DNA of 64,000 bases. Origin: Pseudovirgaria hyperparasitica. Its lineage: Eukaryota > Ascomycota > Dothideomycetes > Acrospermales > Acrospermaceae. This document shows, in pieces, positions 11,382 through 24,200 of this stretch (positions are counted from its first letter, which is position 1; each line of letters begins with the position of its first letter). The notes beneath the pieces are model-generated. The model saw only the letters and a program-made list of their open reading frames with translations. It was not told the origin of the DNA and did no database searches. A program made the position numbers and the translations under genes. The stretch lies in assembly GCF_010093815.1 (NCBI RefSeq), contig NW_022985549.1, positions 3,368,804 to 3,432,803 of the forward strand, written 5' to 3'.

Positions 11382-13121
11382 GTAGGAATGAAAAAAATAG
11401 ACTGGACTTCATAATTAATTATTCCTAGCTCTACTCTTACATAGTATAGAAGATAATCTAGAATCTCTGTTATACTATTCTTATTCATAAGATAACTTTG
11501 TCATATCTAGCTCATGTGAATTGTAACTATTATACCTGGTATATAGTATAGTATTACACTCTACTTCAATCTAACTTATTAGATATATATATCTAAAACC
11601 ATATGTCTCTCTAAGAATACCCTAGAGAACTCTAGTTACTTAAACTTTATAACCTAGTAGAGAGGAATACGTAAGTATAAATTTATATATGTTTTGCGGG
11701 CGGGGCGCTTATCTCTTCCTCGCTACTCTTTATCTTTAAGTATAGATAGATATTCTCTTCGTGAAATGTATATCTTTTAAGTATAATAATAACTAAATAC
11801 CGAATTTTCCTCTTTAGGACCTTAGGACCATTAACCCTACTCGGTTATCTCTCCTAATAGGACTAAGCTTGTAACCATGCTTAAAAAATAGTACCATGGC
11901 GCAAAAGTATATAGTGCTATCTACGTTAAGGATCGTATACTTATAATCTTTCTAATAGATATTTACCTATCTAAACGCCGGCTTATTGTTACCTAAGGAG
12001 AACGGGTGCGCCTATAGTAATAGTTGTAGTAAGCCATGGCTTTAATAACTATTTATAGAATCTATAAGAAACGTTAGGCCGAGATACCTAGTCCGCATAG
12101 ATTGTATAATCGAAGGAACTCGGTCTAAGTAACATAACGTAATGGCTGTCCGGTATCTAGGCACGTTTAATAGGGCCTAGATAGAACGTATTATATAAGT
12201 AGTTCCTTCCCTTCTATCGTCGTAGCTCGGTTTACCTTTAGTTATTAAATAATTCTAAAGGTCTTTATATATTATAGAATCTACGTCCCGCTAGGAGTTT
12301 TGGGGATATACTCGCGGATTATCCGGCTAGGGCCTCTAACGCTCCTTATTATCGTAGTAGATACGAACCTCTACTTATTAGAAGAGAGCGGGTTAAGTAT
12401 TTTCTATAACTCTTAGTAGGGCTCCTATCCCGCTTACTCCGTTAATATCTAGAGGCTTATAAATATTATAGAATGGGGTTCTAAGATATAGATAGAGGAT
12501 CTCAGGTTCTCGTAGATATTCTCCGCCTAGTATAGCCATTTGTAAAGCCTCGGCCATCGCGTCCTAGAGGATTGGGAGTAGTCTAGGAATTCGTGTACAT
12601 AATAAATGAAAACCGAACGTATTAGCTATAGAGGCCTCGAATAGAAGTAAGGTTCTAAACAATAGAAGATGTAAGAGTATAACGAAACAGACATAGAGCG
12701 TTAGAAAAGTACTATATATAAGTACTTATACGACGAACATCTCTTCTAATATATATTACTCTAAACTTAAACCTTATATACTCTCTAGTACGAAAGTCCC
12801 GTATAAGTCCCCGTACGCTAATAGATTTTTACTATTAAGTATACGACCTTTACTATATATAGTAATCCAAGTAACATAGTAAATAACTTAAGCTTTTAAA
12901 TAGAAAAAGCGCGTAGAGTAAGTAATATTTCATTAATAAATACACCCTAGCGTACGTTATAATTACAGCCTACCTAGCTATGTAGCATGGCCTAAATCTA
13001 CCTATGCGATATACCTATACTATAGTAAAAAAGCGTGTGTATTACGCGTGTGACACGTACTAAGAGTTACGCCGAAAAAGTTACGGATAGATATAGATAA
13101 GGACCCTATAGCGTCGATATA
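11382..13121. repeat. AT-rich, RIP-mutated repeat DNA left of the first chromovirus
   Basis: Composition changes abruptly after the GH3 stop: TA steps become very common and CA/TG steps rare. The same block resumes at 32,639, on the far side of the inserted chromovirus. It contains the minus-strand pseudogene described separately; the rest shows no gene. Confidence 0.7.
11800..12557 (-). pseudogene. RIP-degraded gene of unknown function
   Basis: From an ATG at 12557 one minus-strand frame keeps a protein-like composition for about 250 codons (MAEALQMAILGGEYLREPEI at the start, then FCAMVLFFKHGYKLSPIRRD near the end). It is interrupted by about a dozen TAG/TAA codons of the kind made by C-to-T change in CAG/CAA. 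No known family was recognised. Its upstream part may lie beyond the inserted chromovirus, since 32,639-34,270 also reads best on the minus strand. It is not part of an LTR element as far as can be seen. Confidence 0.5.
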
Positions 13122-13359
13122 TGTAAAGAGTAAAGACGTAGAATAGTAGTCTAACAGTTCATAGAGAGACATAGGAATATATTTATAGAGTAATCTTACT
13201 CTTATACGAGGTTGATTCCTAACGAGTAGAAATTAGTTTATACGGTCTACTTATATAGTAACCTTACTTAACTTAGCTGACTTAACCTAGCTCTAGCCAC
13301 TACGTGGCTATATGGATTAGAATAGTCCATATAGGTCTATTATAGTTCCCGTCCTAATA
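13122..13359 (-). repeat. 3' LTR of chromovirus A copy 1
   Basis: 238 bp with LTR-type ends, matching 32396-32633 and 60161-60400. It is the more mutated member of its pair. Confidence 0.85.
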
Positions 13360-13360
13360 A

Positions 13361-13379
13361 TATCCTTCTTCTTTTTATG
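13361..13379 (-). other. Polypurine tract of chromovirus A
   Basis: On the minus strand this reads AAAAAGAAGAAGGATAT directly before the 3' LTR, as expected for the plus-strand primer. Nearly the same word occurs again at about 15787-15804, at the end of pol. Confidence 0.7.
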
Positions 13380-13837
13380 CTTCGCCCCGAAGTACTTAAG
13401 TATATATAATTCTAAGTCTCTATAATCTATCGTGTACCTATATATCCGTAACTAAGTTTCTATAACGTTATAACCATCCTTAATATAGGTAAACTCGAGA
13501 TTCTAGTTTACTTTTACTAGTTTATGCACGCGCTTATCCCTTACTTCGTGGCTACTACCTAGGATATATAATTACTACTTTAGTTAAGTATATATTTAGC
13601 TTCGCTCGCCTTTAATTTTATTCTCTAGTATATCTACCTCGCTCTTAAGGTAAGTCGTTAATTTATATACTATCTTCCCTAGTTTAGGTTTAGAAGGGTC
13701 TATAGTAGTCTATTCTTATTAGAACCGGTCCTATATAACCTATTCGCATTATTATAGTTACTAATTTAGCTTCGTTAATCGCCGTTAAGGGTAGACGAAT
13801 ATTCCTTCCTTAGATCTCTAGCTAATATATATATATA

Positions 13838-15150
13838 GATATCTAATACTAGTCCTATCTCTAAGCCTACCTTCTTCTCTCGTAAGACTCGCTCTAAAGG
13901 TATCGCCTTCTCCCTAGCCACGCCGGCTAAGAAGCCCACCTATTACGGTAGTATAAAGGCGCGCTCTAAGTCGGAGAAGAGAGTAGCTAGGGCTACTACT
14001 ACTACTGCCTCTACTACTAATATAGCTACTAGTCGCTCTAATCTAGGTAATTCTAGTACTAAACTTATGGATAAAGTGGTCGTAGGTTCTCCTCTCGCTC
14101 TAAAGCGTACGCCGTCTACTCTACCTTCTCTAGAGGATAAAGAAGATCTCGTTATAGATAATAATCGCGAGCCCTTACGCTTACCTACGCCGCCGTCTTA
14201 CCGCTCTTCCTTCCGGTCTAATATAGACTGATTTAGTTACTCTAGGTCCTTTTAGGACCTTAATATTCGCTCTAAACCCTAGTCTACTAATAATAAGGCC
14301 TAGGTCGCCGAGGATACTAAACGTAGTTACGGTTTACGCTATAGAAAAACGGCGAACTACGGTTTAATATACTATAAGTATATTAAGGGCTATACGGCCG
14401 GCTCTAAATATCTCTTTCGCTCTAACTCTAGTATTAGCTACTACTCTACTAACCGCGACGGGCCTATACGCCCTATCTTTACTCTACCTACCCGCTACCG
14501 CCGCTATACCATAACTAGTAAGACTTATCTATAGGTGAGTATAATAGGCTATCTTAATCTAGTATAATCTAAAGTAGTCCGCGCTAATACATTCTTAGGT
14601 TCCTATGTATATATAAGATATATATAACGACCTTCGCGTCCGCGAGACCCTTAGGGGTCCTTATAGCCGCCTACCTACTATATAGAGGGAGTTTAGGGAG
14701 CGCTATAAGCTCTTCCTAGAGGTTATTAAAGTATAAGTTACGAGCACGTTAATTATTTTTAACATCTATTAATTTTTCTAGCCGCCGCGAGATCCCTAGC
14801 GCCTAGATAGTCTATTCTAGAGAGTCTATTCTAGCTATAGAGGCCGTAGAGAGGATTCGCTCTATCCCTCTCTATCTATCTCGCGCTACTAATAGATCTT
14901 ATAAGAGGTCTACTATTTCTCCCTCTAAGTCGCCTCATAAGAGGGTATATATTCCCTTCTAGATTATTCTAGATCGTATTAGCTAACTTTAGACCTAGTC
15001 GCTACGCTCCGGCGCTTAAGGCTCTTCCCTCTAGGCTCTAACGGATTAGGTTATTACTCTAGAGGCTAAGGTCGTCGTCCTCCGCCGCTATATCGTACGG
15101 TTAGAGAGAACTATACTAGAGGTTAGGATAGATAATAAGATAGAGGAGTA
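13838..15150 (+). other. Antisense cargo region of chromovirus A, copy 1
   Basis: This segment lies between the chromodomain end and the 3' LTR and reads on the strand opposite to gag-pol. It is homologous to 60888-62200 in copy 2, where the first part is still an open frame of 136 residues. The protein is Ser/Lys/Arg-rich with an acidic patch, followed downstream by a Cys-containing stretch. No known family was recognised. It is decayed here. The matching position and orientation in both copies show it belongs to the family rather than being a chance insertion. Confidence 0.6.
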
Positions 15151-15460
15151 GCTCTATGGTTCTGGCTCTATGGGTTTGGCTCTATGCCTAGCTCTATATG
15201 TTAGCTCTATGCCTAGCTCTATATGTTCTAGATCTACTATAGGTGGTGCGCGCCGGCTCTATTTACCTAGCTTTTATCCGTTTTAGTTCTTTTTAGACCG
15301 TTTAGATACCCGTCGGCCAGTTTCTAGTAATTTAATTCTTAACTTAACGATATTATATATGCGCTCGCTTAGCTTATAACTATTAGTTTCTATATTCTAA
15401 TTTTCCTTAAGTCACCTAAGTATAGGCACCGTATATAAATTAGTTTATCTCTATGAATTC

Positions 15461-15545
15461 TATTAGAGTACCCGAACTAGTAGCCTAGTAGTTATTGGTT
15501 CGGGTACTCTAACCTTTTATATTTCGTGTTAAGAGTTTAATTCTA
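15461..15545 (+). other. tRNA-like hairpin with A-box/B-box words (copy 1)
   Basis: Inverted arms (GTACCCGAAC and GTTCGGGTAC) enclose a degenerate A-box (consensus TGGCCTAGTGG in copy 2). About 50 bases on is a degenerate B-box resembling GAGTTCAATTCC. It does not fold as a normal tRNA. It resembles a tRNA-derived pol III promoter module carried in the cargo segment. The better preserved twin is at 62452-62535. Confidence 0.45.
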
Positions 15546-15789
15546 TAGTAGGGTACCTTTTTTTAGGTTCTTAGTCCTATGTTTTTCTCGTGTATAATGG
15601 TCTATGTTAGTCTATTCTAGACTCTTCTATATTATTCTATTATAGTATATCGCGTCGCGTTCCTAAAATAGTTATTTATACTTTCTTTGCGTCTAGTAAC
15701 CGTGTAACGCTTAAATTATAGGGCTACTATATAGAGTTTTCCTAGTGCGCGTCTAGATTTCCTAGTTTAGTACTTCGTTCTCTACGGTA

Positions 15790-18700
15790 TCCTTCTTCTT
15801 TTTACGATAACCGCGATGTCGCTATACTTATATTAATAATATACTATTCTATATCTTTTACTTATACGTAGCCATTATAGAACTTAAGATATATACTACT
15901 GGTTTCTAGGTGTCCTCGTCCTTAGTATAGTCCTTCTAACGGATTCTATATTTCTAAATACTATCTTTATTAATTCTATATTCGATAATATAGTCCACTT
16001 CGAATACGTCTAGTCTATCTTAGGGTATAATAGAGTGTAACTACACGTTCGTACGGCTATACACGTTAGGTCGAAATCTTTCGAGTAGTAAGACGTGGAA
16101 CACGTTATAGATTCTTATATCACTTCCTAAGTCGAGCTCGTAGACTCTTATACTAATACGACGTTTAATTCGGAAGGGACTAGCCATTTTATAATTAAGC
16201 TTCTTATTTACTCGCGATGTTCGTATGTTACAGACGTTAAGAAGGACCTTGTTACCCTCCTTATACGTCTAATCCTTAGCTAACCTATTATAGTACTTCG
16301 TATATAAGTCGTTTACTTATTAGATTATAGCGCGATAGTTACGTACGGTTTCAAAGATTTTAATCACTAATTCCTAAGCGTAGACGTTCACGTCTATTAT
16401 TCAATTAAATTAGACCGTCTAAGACTTAAAACCTATCCTTAGACTACGTCCGAGGTTCGCCTAGAAAGGTATAATACCTATTATACTATAACGACTATTA
16501 TTATATATAAACTCTACTATGCTTAGTAGGGAGGCCTAGTCGTCCTACTCGAAATTATAGAATACGCGTAGGTAGGCCTTAAGCATCTAGTTCTATCGCT
16601 CTATCTAGCCATCCGTCTAAGAATAAAATACTATAGATATGTTTCTATTTATACTTACTATTTCGTAGAATAACGTCTAGAATTTAGACGTGAAGGTACT
16701 TCCTCGGTCTATAACGATCCTTTTTAGTATACTATAGACCTTAATAATCTCGTTCTAGAATACCTACGCTAGTTCTTTAGATATAATCGTCTTCTATACC
16801 GGGATATACCTAGATATCTTTATAAGTCTATCCACGATAATAAGAATAGAATTATAACTTATTCTAAGCATCTCGCTTAGAGGTAAGTTAACTATAAAGT
16901 CTATAGTAATATCTTCCTACATAAAGAGGGGGACTAAAAGAGGCTATAAATTCCTATATAGCTTATGCCTAGGGGCCTTTGTTCTTTAATAAATCGGATA
17001 AGTAGCTATCTATTCTTTAATATACTTAGATATATCTTTCTAAAAATAGTACTAACGAATTAAGCTTAGGGTACGTACATACCTAAAGTATTCTACTAGG
17101 TTAGCGTTATGGTATCGGCTAACTACGTTAAATCGCGCGTTACCCGTCGGTATATAGTACTTTCTATTATAGTAAAGTAAGCCGTCTATAAAGGTCTACT
17201 TATAGTCTACTTTAGTCCGTAATAACCTATCTTACTATATTTTACGTAACTTTAAAACTATCGGATCTATCTTCTATAGATCCACGATTAACTAGACGAG
17301 GTTAATTAGATATTTATGCTGGGCATTATCGCCCTTCCCGATAGCGCTAATAAACGGTCTACTAGGGACTTCGGTACCGCGTCTTTAGTTACCGGCTTTG
17401 GTCTTAGAGATTTAATTACCGGTATTAACGTTAGTATCTCGCTAATCGCCTAATAACTTAAAATCTAACCTCATCCTTAAGAGTTAGGCCTATAGCTATT
17501 CTAGGACCCTATGGCTACTATAATCCTAGGCGCCTTCTTTATAGTTAGGTCTTCTTAATATTCTATTAGCTAGGTTTATACTTCTAGGTTAATAGTAGAT
17601 TATAAAGTAAAAGTTTATAAGCTACTTAGCCTATCGGACCTATTAACGGTTTAAAACCGTTATACTTATAAACCCCTTTAAGTTATAGTAATTAGTTAGT
17701 AACTCGACGTTATATATAGTATCTTTAAGATAATATCGCCACTATTTAAATAACTCTACTATTACTAGTAGCTCTTAGTTATAGATAGTATATCTAGTCT
17801 TAATATCGACCATTTTATATAAGAAGAACGTAACTAGATACTATTAGACCTTTTTAGACTTAGTTAGTCTAGGCTAGAAGAGAATACCTAAGATTATAAA
17901 TCCTAACGCGTTAGTTTTAACGTGGATAGGTTTAGTCGGGTCGAAGTATACTAGTAATAGGGTAGTTATAAATGCCTCTTTGATTTTCTCGAAGGAGGCC
18001 CTTTCGCCTTCCGATAATTCTATAGACTATAATTTAATATTACGCTATTTCTATCTACCGCGGACCGTAATAGACGAATCTATAGTAGTAGTACGCGCGT
18101 TAAGTGGTGCTACTAGCCGGGAGAAATACTTAACGAATTTTCGGTAGTAATTAGCGAATCCGATAAAGATACGTATATCTTAAACTAATTTTAGTTTAGG
18201 CTAGTCTATAATAGTAGCGACCCTATCCCTTTCTATGGTTATACCTTAATTAGTAATAACGAAGCTAAGGAAGTTAACGTGGTTCTAGTGGAACTCGTAT
18301 TTAGATAGCTTAATATATAGCTTATGTTTTTCTAGTCTATCTAGGACTACGTATACGTGCTAGATGTGTTCTTCTTTATTATTAGAGAAGATAAGAATAT
18401 TATCAAGGTATACAATACACGTCATGTCAAGTAGACCTACTAGCACGTTATTAATATACGCTTAGAAGGTTCCTAGCGCGTTAGTTAGTCTAAAAGGGAC
18501 TACTATATACTCGAAGTGTCTATAACGGGTCCTAAACGCCGTTTTCTACTTATCGCCCTTCTTAATATGTAGGCGGTAGTAGACGTCGTATAGATCGAGC
18601 TTAGTAAAGATCTTTACGCGCCCTAGTCTACTAATAGACTCGGAGATAAGAGGTAGTAGGTAACGATTCTTTCGTGTAATATTATTCAGGCTACGGTAGT

Positions 18701-19650
18701 TAATACATAGATAGAGACTTCTATCCTTCTTCTTTATAAAGAGGATTAGAGCTCTAGCTAGAGATATACTAGGTCTAATCTATTCTCGCGTAAGGTTCTT
18801 TTCGATGTATTCTTAGAGGACCTATAGCTCGGGTTCTAATAGAGGGTAGATAGGTCCGTATAGAGGTTATTAACCGTCTTCGAGGTTAATAGTAAGGTTA
18901 GTAGATTAGTATTAAGGTAATTCGGACGAGTCGATCGCTGACACGACATGTTAGTATATTTTATACTAATATAGTAGGTTTTTATCTACTTTAATACTAA
19001 GCTCTCTATTTTAAGTAAGTAAGAGGATGTAGATAGCGGAGATTACCTTTTCGTAGTTCTTCTAGAATTATTCGTCGTCGACTAGCTATACTAGGTTCTA
19101 TTATAGTAGGTATATACGCTAGCCAGCTATTTTCTAGATAAAGTCTAGTTTCGGGTTATATTTTTCGAGCTACGGCATACTAAGAATTATAATAAAGGGA
19201 CTATCTACCACGATAAAGGTTAAGTAGTAGAGTTTCTACTTCCCCCCGCTATCCTAGATACTATATTTAATAGTATAGATACCCTACGATTTAATAGGAC
19301 TATCGATACCATAGAAGGTAGTATCTATTAGTACTTAAATATCGACGTTAAGTTCTCGTACTCGTTAAGTTAATATAACGTTAGTAGCTAAACCGCTATC
19401 GAGCATTACGGTCTAATGTTATCCATAAGGGACCTTAATAGGCCTAGCCTATAGTTCGATATACTAGTTGGCTGGTTATCCCTCTATTTTAGTTATATCT
19501 ATAAGTCGCGAGGGTTCCTTATAGGTAGTTAGTTTTTTATATCGTATACCGGGTAGTTAGGCGCGATATGTCCTAGCTACTAGCACTTATAGTATGTAAC
19601 TAACTTAGTATCTATATTAGTATTTAGTGGTTTCTCTAAGCGGTACTCGG
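15790..19650 (-). mobile_element. pol region of chromovirus A copy 1
   Basis: Minus-strand remains of protease, reverse transcriptase (the YLDNILIFS box at about 18,400), RNase H, integrase and a C-terminal chromodomain-like segment near 15.9-16.1 kb. A zinc-knuckle segment of gag lies at about 19.56-19.62 kb. It is broken by dozens of RIP-type lesions. The order and the chromodomain place it among fungal chromoviruses. Confidence 0.8.
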
Positions 19651-20235
19651 GTGCTATATAGTCTATTCTACTATAGGTATAGTAGGTGACTTTAGGTCGT
19701 TTATATAAGTCGTTTCTCGCGTCTCGATATATCGACTAGTAGAAAGATCTATAGTATAGGCCTTGTCTTCTCGAGTTCGTAGAGTAGTAGCGCCTATAAG
19801 GTGTTCCGCGCGATCTATTACTAAACCGATCCTCTTTAGACGATTTCGTATTAAATTAGATTAATAGAGATAGTCATGTATCTATACGACGTTAGTTATT
19901 TATTATACGCTAATATTATTCTATGAGATTCGCGAGTACCTAAAGGTCGGTAGAGATAGATATTATAAGGTTAATACGTTCCTTTATACTCGGGTTAAGG
20001 AATCTTTTAAAGTCGTCGTATTATTAAACTATACGATCTTTCTTAGCTTCTCTCTAAAGAGGTCGGAGATATTTAAGGAGTTATAACGGGGATTATCTCT
20101 CTCGCTATTAAGTCTTAAAGATATAGCTCTAAGCCTATTCGCGTCGCTCGGCTCTATCGCTAAAGTATTAAAGAAGGAATTCGGTAAACGTGTCCTAGTT
20201 ATACGCATCCTTAGGGTGTTTAATTTAATATACTA

Positions 20236-20603
20236 TGGAAGGCCGCTCCTGCAGCCCCACATGTATATGTCCCTAGCTCGATTACATGGCTTTATTGTAT
20301 ATTTAAGGAGGGTGTTTTCCTTGGTCATTCTACTCGGCGCGCTTCCCCCATCACTAATATTCGACTATTCGACCTTTCCTTACGTTTATGGGCCTCTATA
20401 GGTATTGATTATTAGGCTTAGCTATTAAAGAATTGATTAAGAGTATTATATAGACCCGTTCTATTATAAAAGAGAACTAATAAGAAGTCGTGCGTTCAAA
20501 GAGAACTTATAATACCTAGGAGAGATACTTGTGAGTTCGTCGCGACTACTATACTAGAAACATAGCTATTTATAAAAGGGACACACGTGGCAATAGCTTA
20601 CCA
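20236..20603 (+). repeat. 5' LTR of element B
   Basis: 368 bp, TGGAAGG...ACCA ends. It differs from the 3' LTR mainly by transitions. Confidence 0.85.
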
Positions 20604-21110
20604 TAATTTTAGAGGTCGTACCTAGACTATAAACTTATAGAGGGAGATTAGGACTCCGAAACTAGCTTAGAGGAAGTATATGGCGTGCCTAATAAGATAG
20701 TCTAGACTTACTAGATCGAAGCCACGAGTCTAGAAAACAGGGAGTCCGGAGTCGCTAGGGGCTAGCCTCTTAAAAGTAGCTATAAAAAGTATACGCATAC
20801 TAACACGGGTGATAGCACGACTCAAAAATATCTTAGGGGAATAGAATATAAAATAGGGCCAGATAAAGTAGTAAAGAAGAGTTCAAAAACGATAAATATA
20901 ACCTATTTAGTACTACCATAGCTGTTATTTATAAACACGGCCACACGAGTATACTACTTTAGAAACGCCTTACACGAAGATAATAATATAAGTAGAATAC
21001 CGTGAACCTTATATCGATAAAGACGATAGTAATAGTTTACCTTATAAAGGGATTAGTTAACATGGAGAAGGGATAATAGGTGTTATAGGTAGACGTATTA
21101 GGCTAACCTT

Positions 21111-21135
21111 TAGTTAAGGTAATCCCTTAACTAAT
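21111..21135. repeat. Hairpin repeat, copy 1
   Basis: Arms TAGTTAAGG and CCTTAACTA around a short loop, in the leader of element B just before gag. Related to 23819-23855 and 31122-31154. Confidence 0.6.
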
Positions 21136-21239
21136 AACCTTACCCCTAGCGTCTCTACTAGCACACCTACTACTAGTAATAGTGCGATAGGAGCTTAAAA
21201 TAACAACCTAGTAACTCGTAGAGAGATGCTTAACTTCTT

Positions 21240-24200
21240 CGTAGTATTTACGCGATAAGGAAGGATAGTACCTCTATCTACCCTAGCCCCTAAGCGCTTT
21301 AAAGGAATAAATATTACGGCCTTCCTTCGGAAGTACGAGGACATATATATAAACTACGAAGTTCCGCCTAATAAGAAGATAACCTCCCTACCGTTATACT
21401 ACGAGGACTATCTCCGTCCTACTATTAAAGGAATAAGTAGGTTTTAGAAATAGTAGTAGGCCACGCTACGTGAAGAATTATTAAAGGAATTCTCTCTATT
21501 TAACTCTACCCTCGAGGAAGGTACCATCCACTTTATCCGAAAATACGTGGAAATGGTTAAAGTAGACCCATTCTACTCTCTCCCTATATACTACTCCTGG
21601 TATTATATTATTACGGAGAAACTTACGGCTAAAGGAAGCCTAAGCTCGTATTCGCGAATAGAGCTCTTTCTAGAAGGGCTATCTAATAGTCTTAAGGCTC
21701 GGGCTATAGAGAAATGTTAACTCACGATAGAAGCACATAGTTACGACTAGGTAATTATCTATGGCTTTATATTACGAAAGGCTAGAGCACTTAAGAAACT
21801 AGCTCGTATTAATAAGTACTTAGCCGCACAAGAGCTAGCTATAGCCATATACTATAAATTAAAGATAGGGAGTAAGAAGACCGGCTTAGAAGAGTAGTTA
21901 TATAAAGAAAGAAGAACTAATAAATTTAACCATCTCTCTCTAGTCGTAGTACACGTCGCGCTAGAATCGGATAAGTTTAACGAGATAGTAGAGAGATTTA
22001 GTAAACTAGACCTTACGTTAATTAAGATAAAGTCCTACTTTACCTCTAATCTCTTATTCCCATCCCTTAAGAAGTACGAACCTAAGCTACTTTCGGCTAT
22101 TATTAACTAGTAGACGCGAAGGCTAAATCTTTTAGTATATCTCTAAGTATAAGGCATGCCTATAGAACTAACGCAAGTTTATCCATAGAATTATATATAG
22201 AATAGAGAATACGTCTCTACCCGAGACTCCTAAGGAGACGTTATAGCCTAGGATAGGCCTCGAAGACCGATTATATATATCACGTATAGAGGAGATTACC
22301 TAATATATAGATGTGTAGAGATAGTAGGATACATTAGAGACGAATTACTAAATATTAACGGGGTACGAGTGTTCCGAGGGCGTTTCAGGGCGAACGGAGA
22401 AGAAATCCCATTACTATCCTCCTTAGTAGGGCTATAAGCTACTCTATAAGCTATCCGGAACTACGTAGTAATGGTTTAAAACGGCCTAAGCTAGTACGGA
22501 GGAGGAGTAAAGGTTTCTACGTCTATAGTAAACATTAACGCTTTATAGGGAGTGCCGGTATATAGTATTAGTATAAAACCTATAAAGGGTCCCTACTAGG
22601 CCTCGGCGGATAGTAATTCGGAAGAAGAAGTCATGTCGCCCGAGAGTAAGAAAGATAGATATATAGAATTCCACGAACGCTTCGACGTGGCTAGTAATAG
22701 ATATATCCGCGAGGAGATAGCCCTAGAAGAGCCCGCTATACTCGTAATATCTAGAAGAGGGATCACGAAGAGTACACCTAATTATACTAAGGAAAGAAAG
22801 ATCGCCTATCTCTACGGAATGCGTGAAGGGTAGTACGTAAGGATTATTAAGGAATAGAAGGACGGTAAGAAGAGTAGCGACTAGAAAACGTCTAAATAAG
22901 AGCCAACGGCGCTAGAGGATAAGATAGATAAAGGGGATAGCCTAAATCCTAGTTAAAAGGCACGTATCTAAGGCGTTAAGCTTAATAACTATCTATGCGA
23001 AGGATAGCGGCTAAGCATAGAAGCTAGCGAAGCATAGCTAGTACGCGTTCTAGGGATAACTATAAACATTACTATTAGCGAACTATTAAGTCTTAATAGC
23101 GACTTATGTCGTGCGGTATTTAAGAAGGGCGCCCCCGACTTTATAGCTAGAGAGGTCTATAAGACTTAAGAAGAGAGAGCCGAGAAGAAAGGAAGAAACG
23201 ACTATATAATGGCTCCCGAGATAAATAAACTTAATATATTAGCACCCCTCTATGCCACGGGGACGGCCATTATATAATAAGATATTAATTAGCTTAAGGA
23301 AGGGATAGTAAGGCTAGTAGCCGAGTGTCTAAGGTACCCCGTGGAAGTTAGTCCTAAAAGAGCGACTAGTATAGTACTATTCGATAGTAGCGCATAGGTA
23401 AATAGTATTCGACTAGATGCTATAAGGCGTCTTAGGCTAGCGATATCTTCGCTTCTACTATATATAAAGAACTCGAGTTTAGTTAGCGCTACTTAGTATA
23501 GTACTCCATTCGTGGGAATAGTATAGTAATACCCTATCCGCATAGGTCGGATCGTTACGGCTACTTCGATATTCGTATATAGCGAACTTAATTATAACCT
23601 TATCCTAGGGGAGCTATATACTAGACAGGCCTTACTTACGGTGTAGAGGTTAGCCTCCGGGTAAGTACTCTTAATAGTCTACTCCGTATATAGATAAGAA
23701 CGTATAACCTTCGAAACTAGTCCGGACGAGTATATTCTAGTCTTAGAGAAGGAGAGTAACTCCGTGGCTAGAGACTAACTATATAGTAGAGTATATCGCC
23801 GGAAGCTAGAGTTAAGCCGGATTATTAGTTAAGGGCTACCCTTAACTAATAATCCGCACTAAATGGGGTCTAGTAAACCTACTAACGAAGGGGATAGGCT
23901 ATATTTTTATACGGATATAGAAATAAGTTATATAGAGTTACTTTCCGAGAAAATCCGGCCTAAAAATATTACTTGGTTATCGAGAAAAGATAACTTAGCC
24001 GCCCTAGTTACGGCGGTAAGGTACGCTACCTTCGTATATAAATAAGGCACGATAATAGAACGGCTTATAGTAGGCTCTACCGGCCTCTAAAGACGGTATT
24101 TATCCGGGGTATTAAAGGGATTTAGTATAGCCATCATATATAAAAGAAAGGGAGTTAAAGTACACCCCGTAGATAACTCCGAAGCCCACCAAAAGGTTTC

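Noticed and set aside
20216-20401. Plus-strand open frame of 61 codons
   Set aside because: It lies almost entirely inside the 5' LTR of element B and is not a gene.
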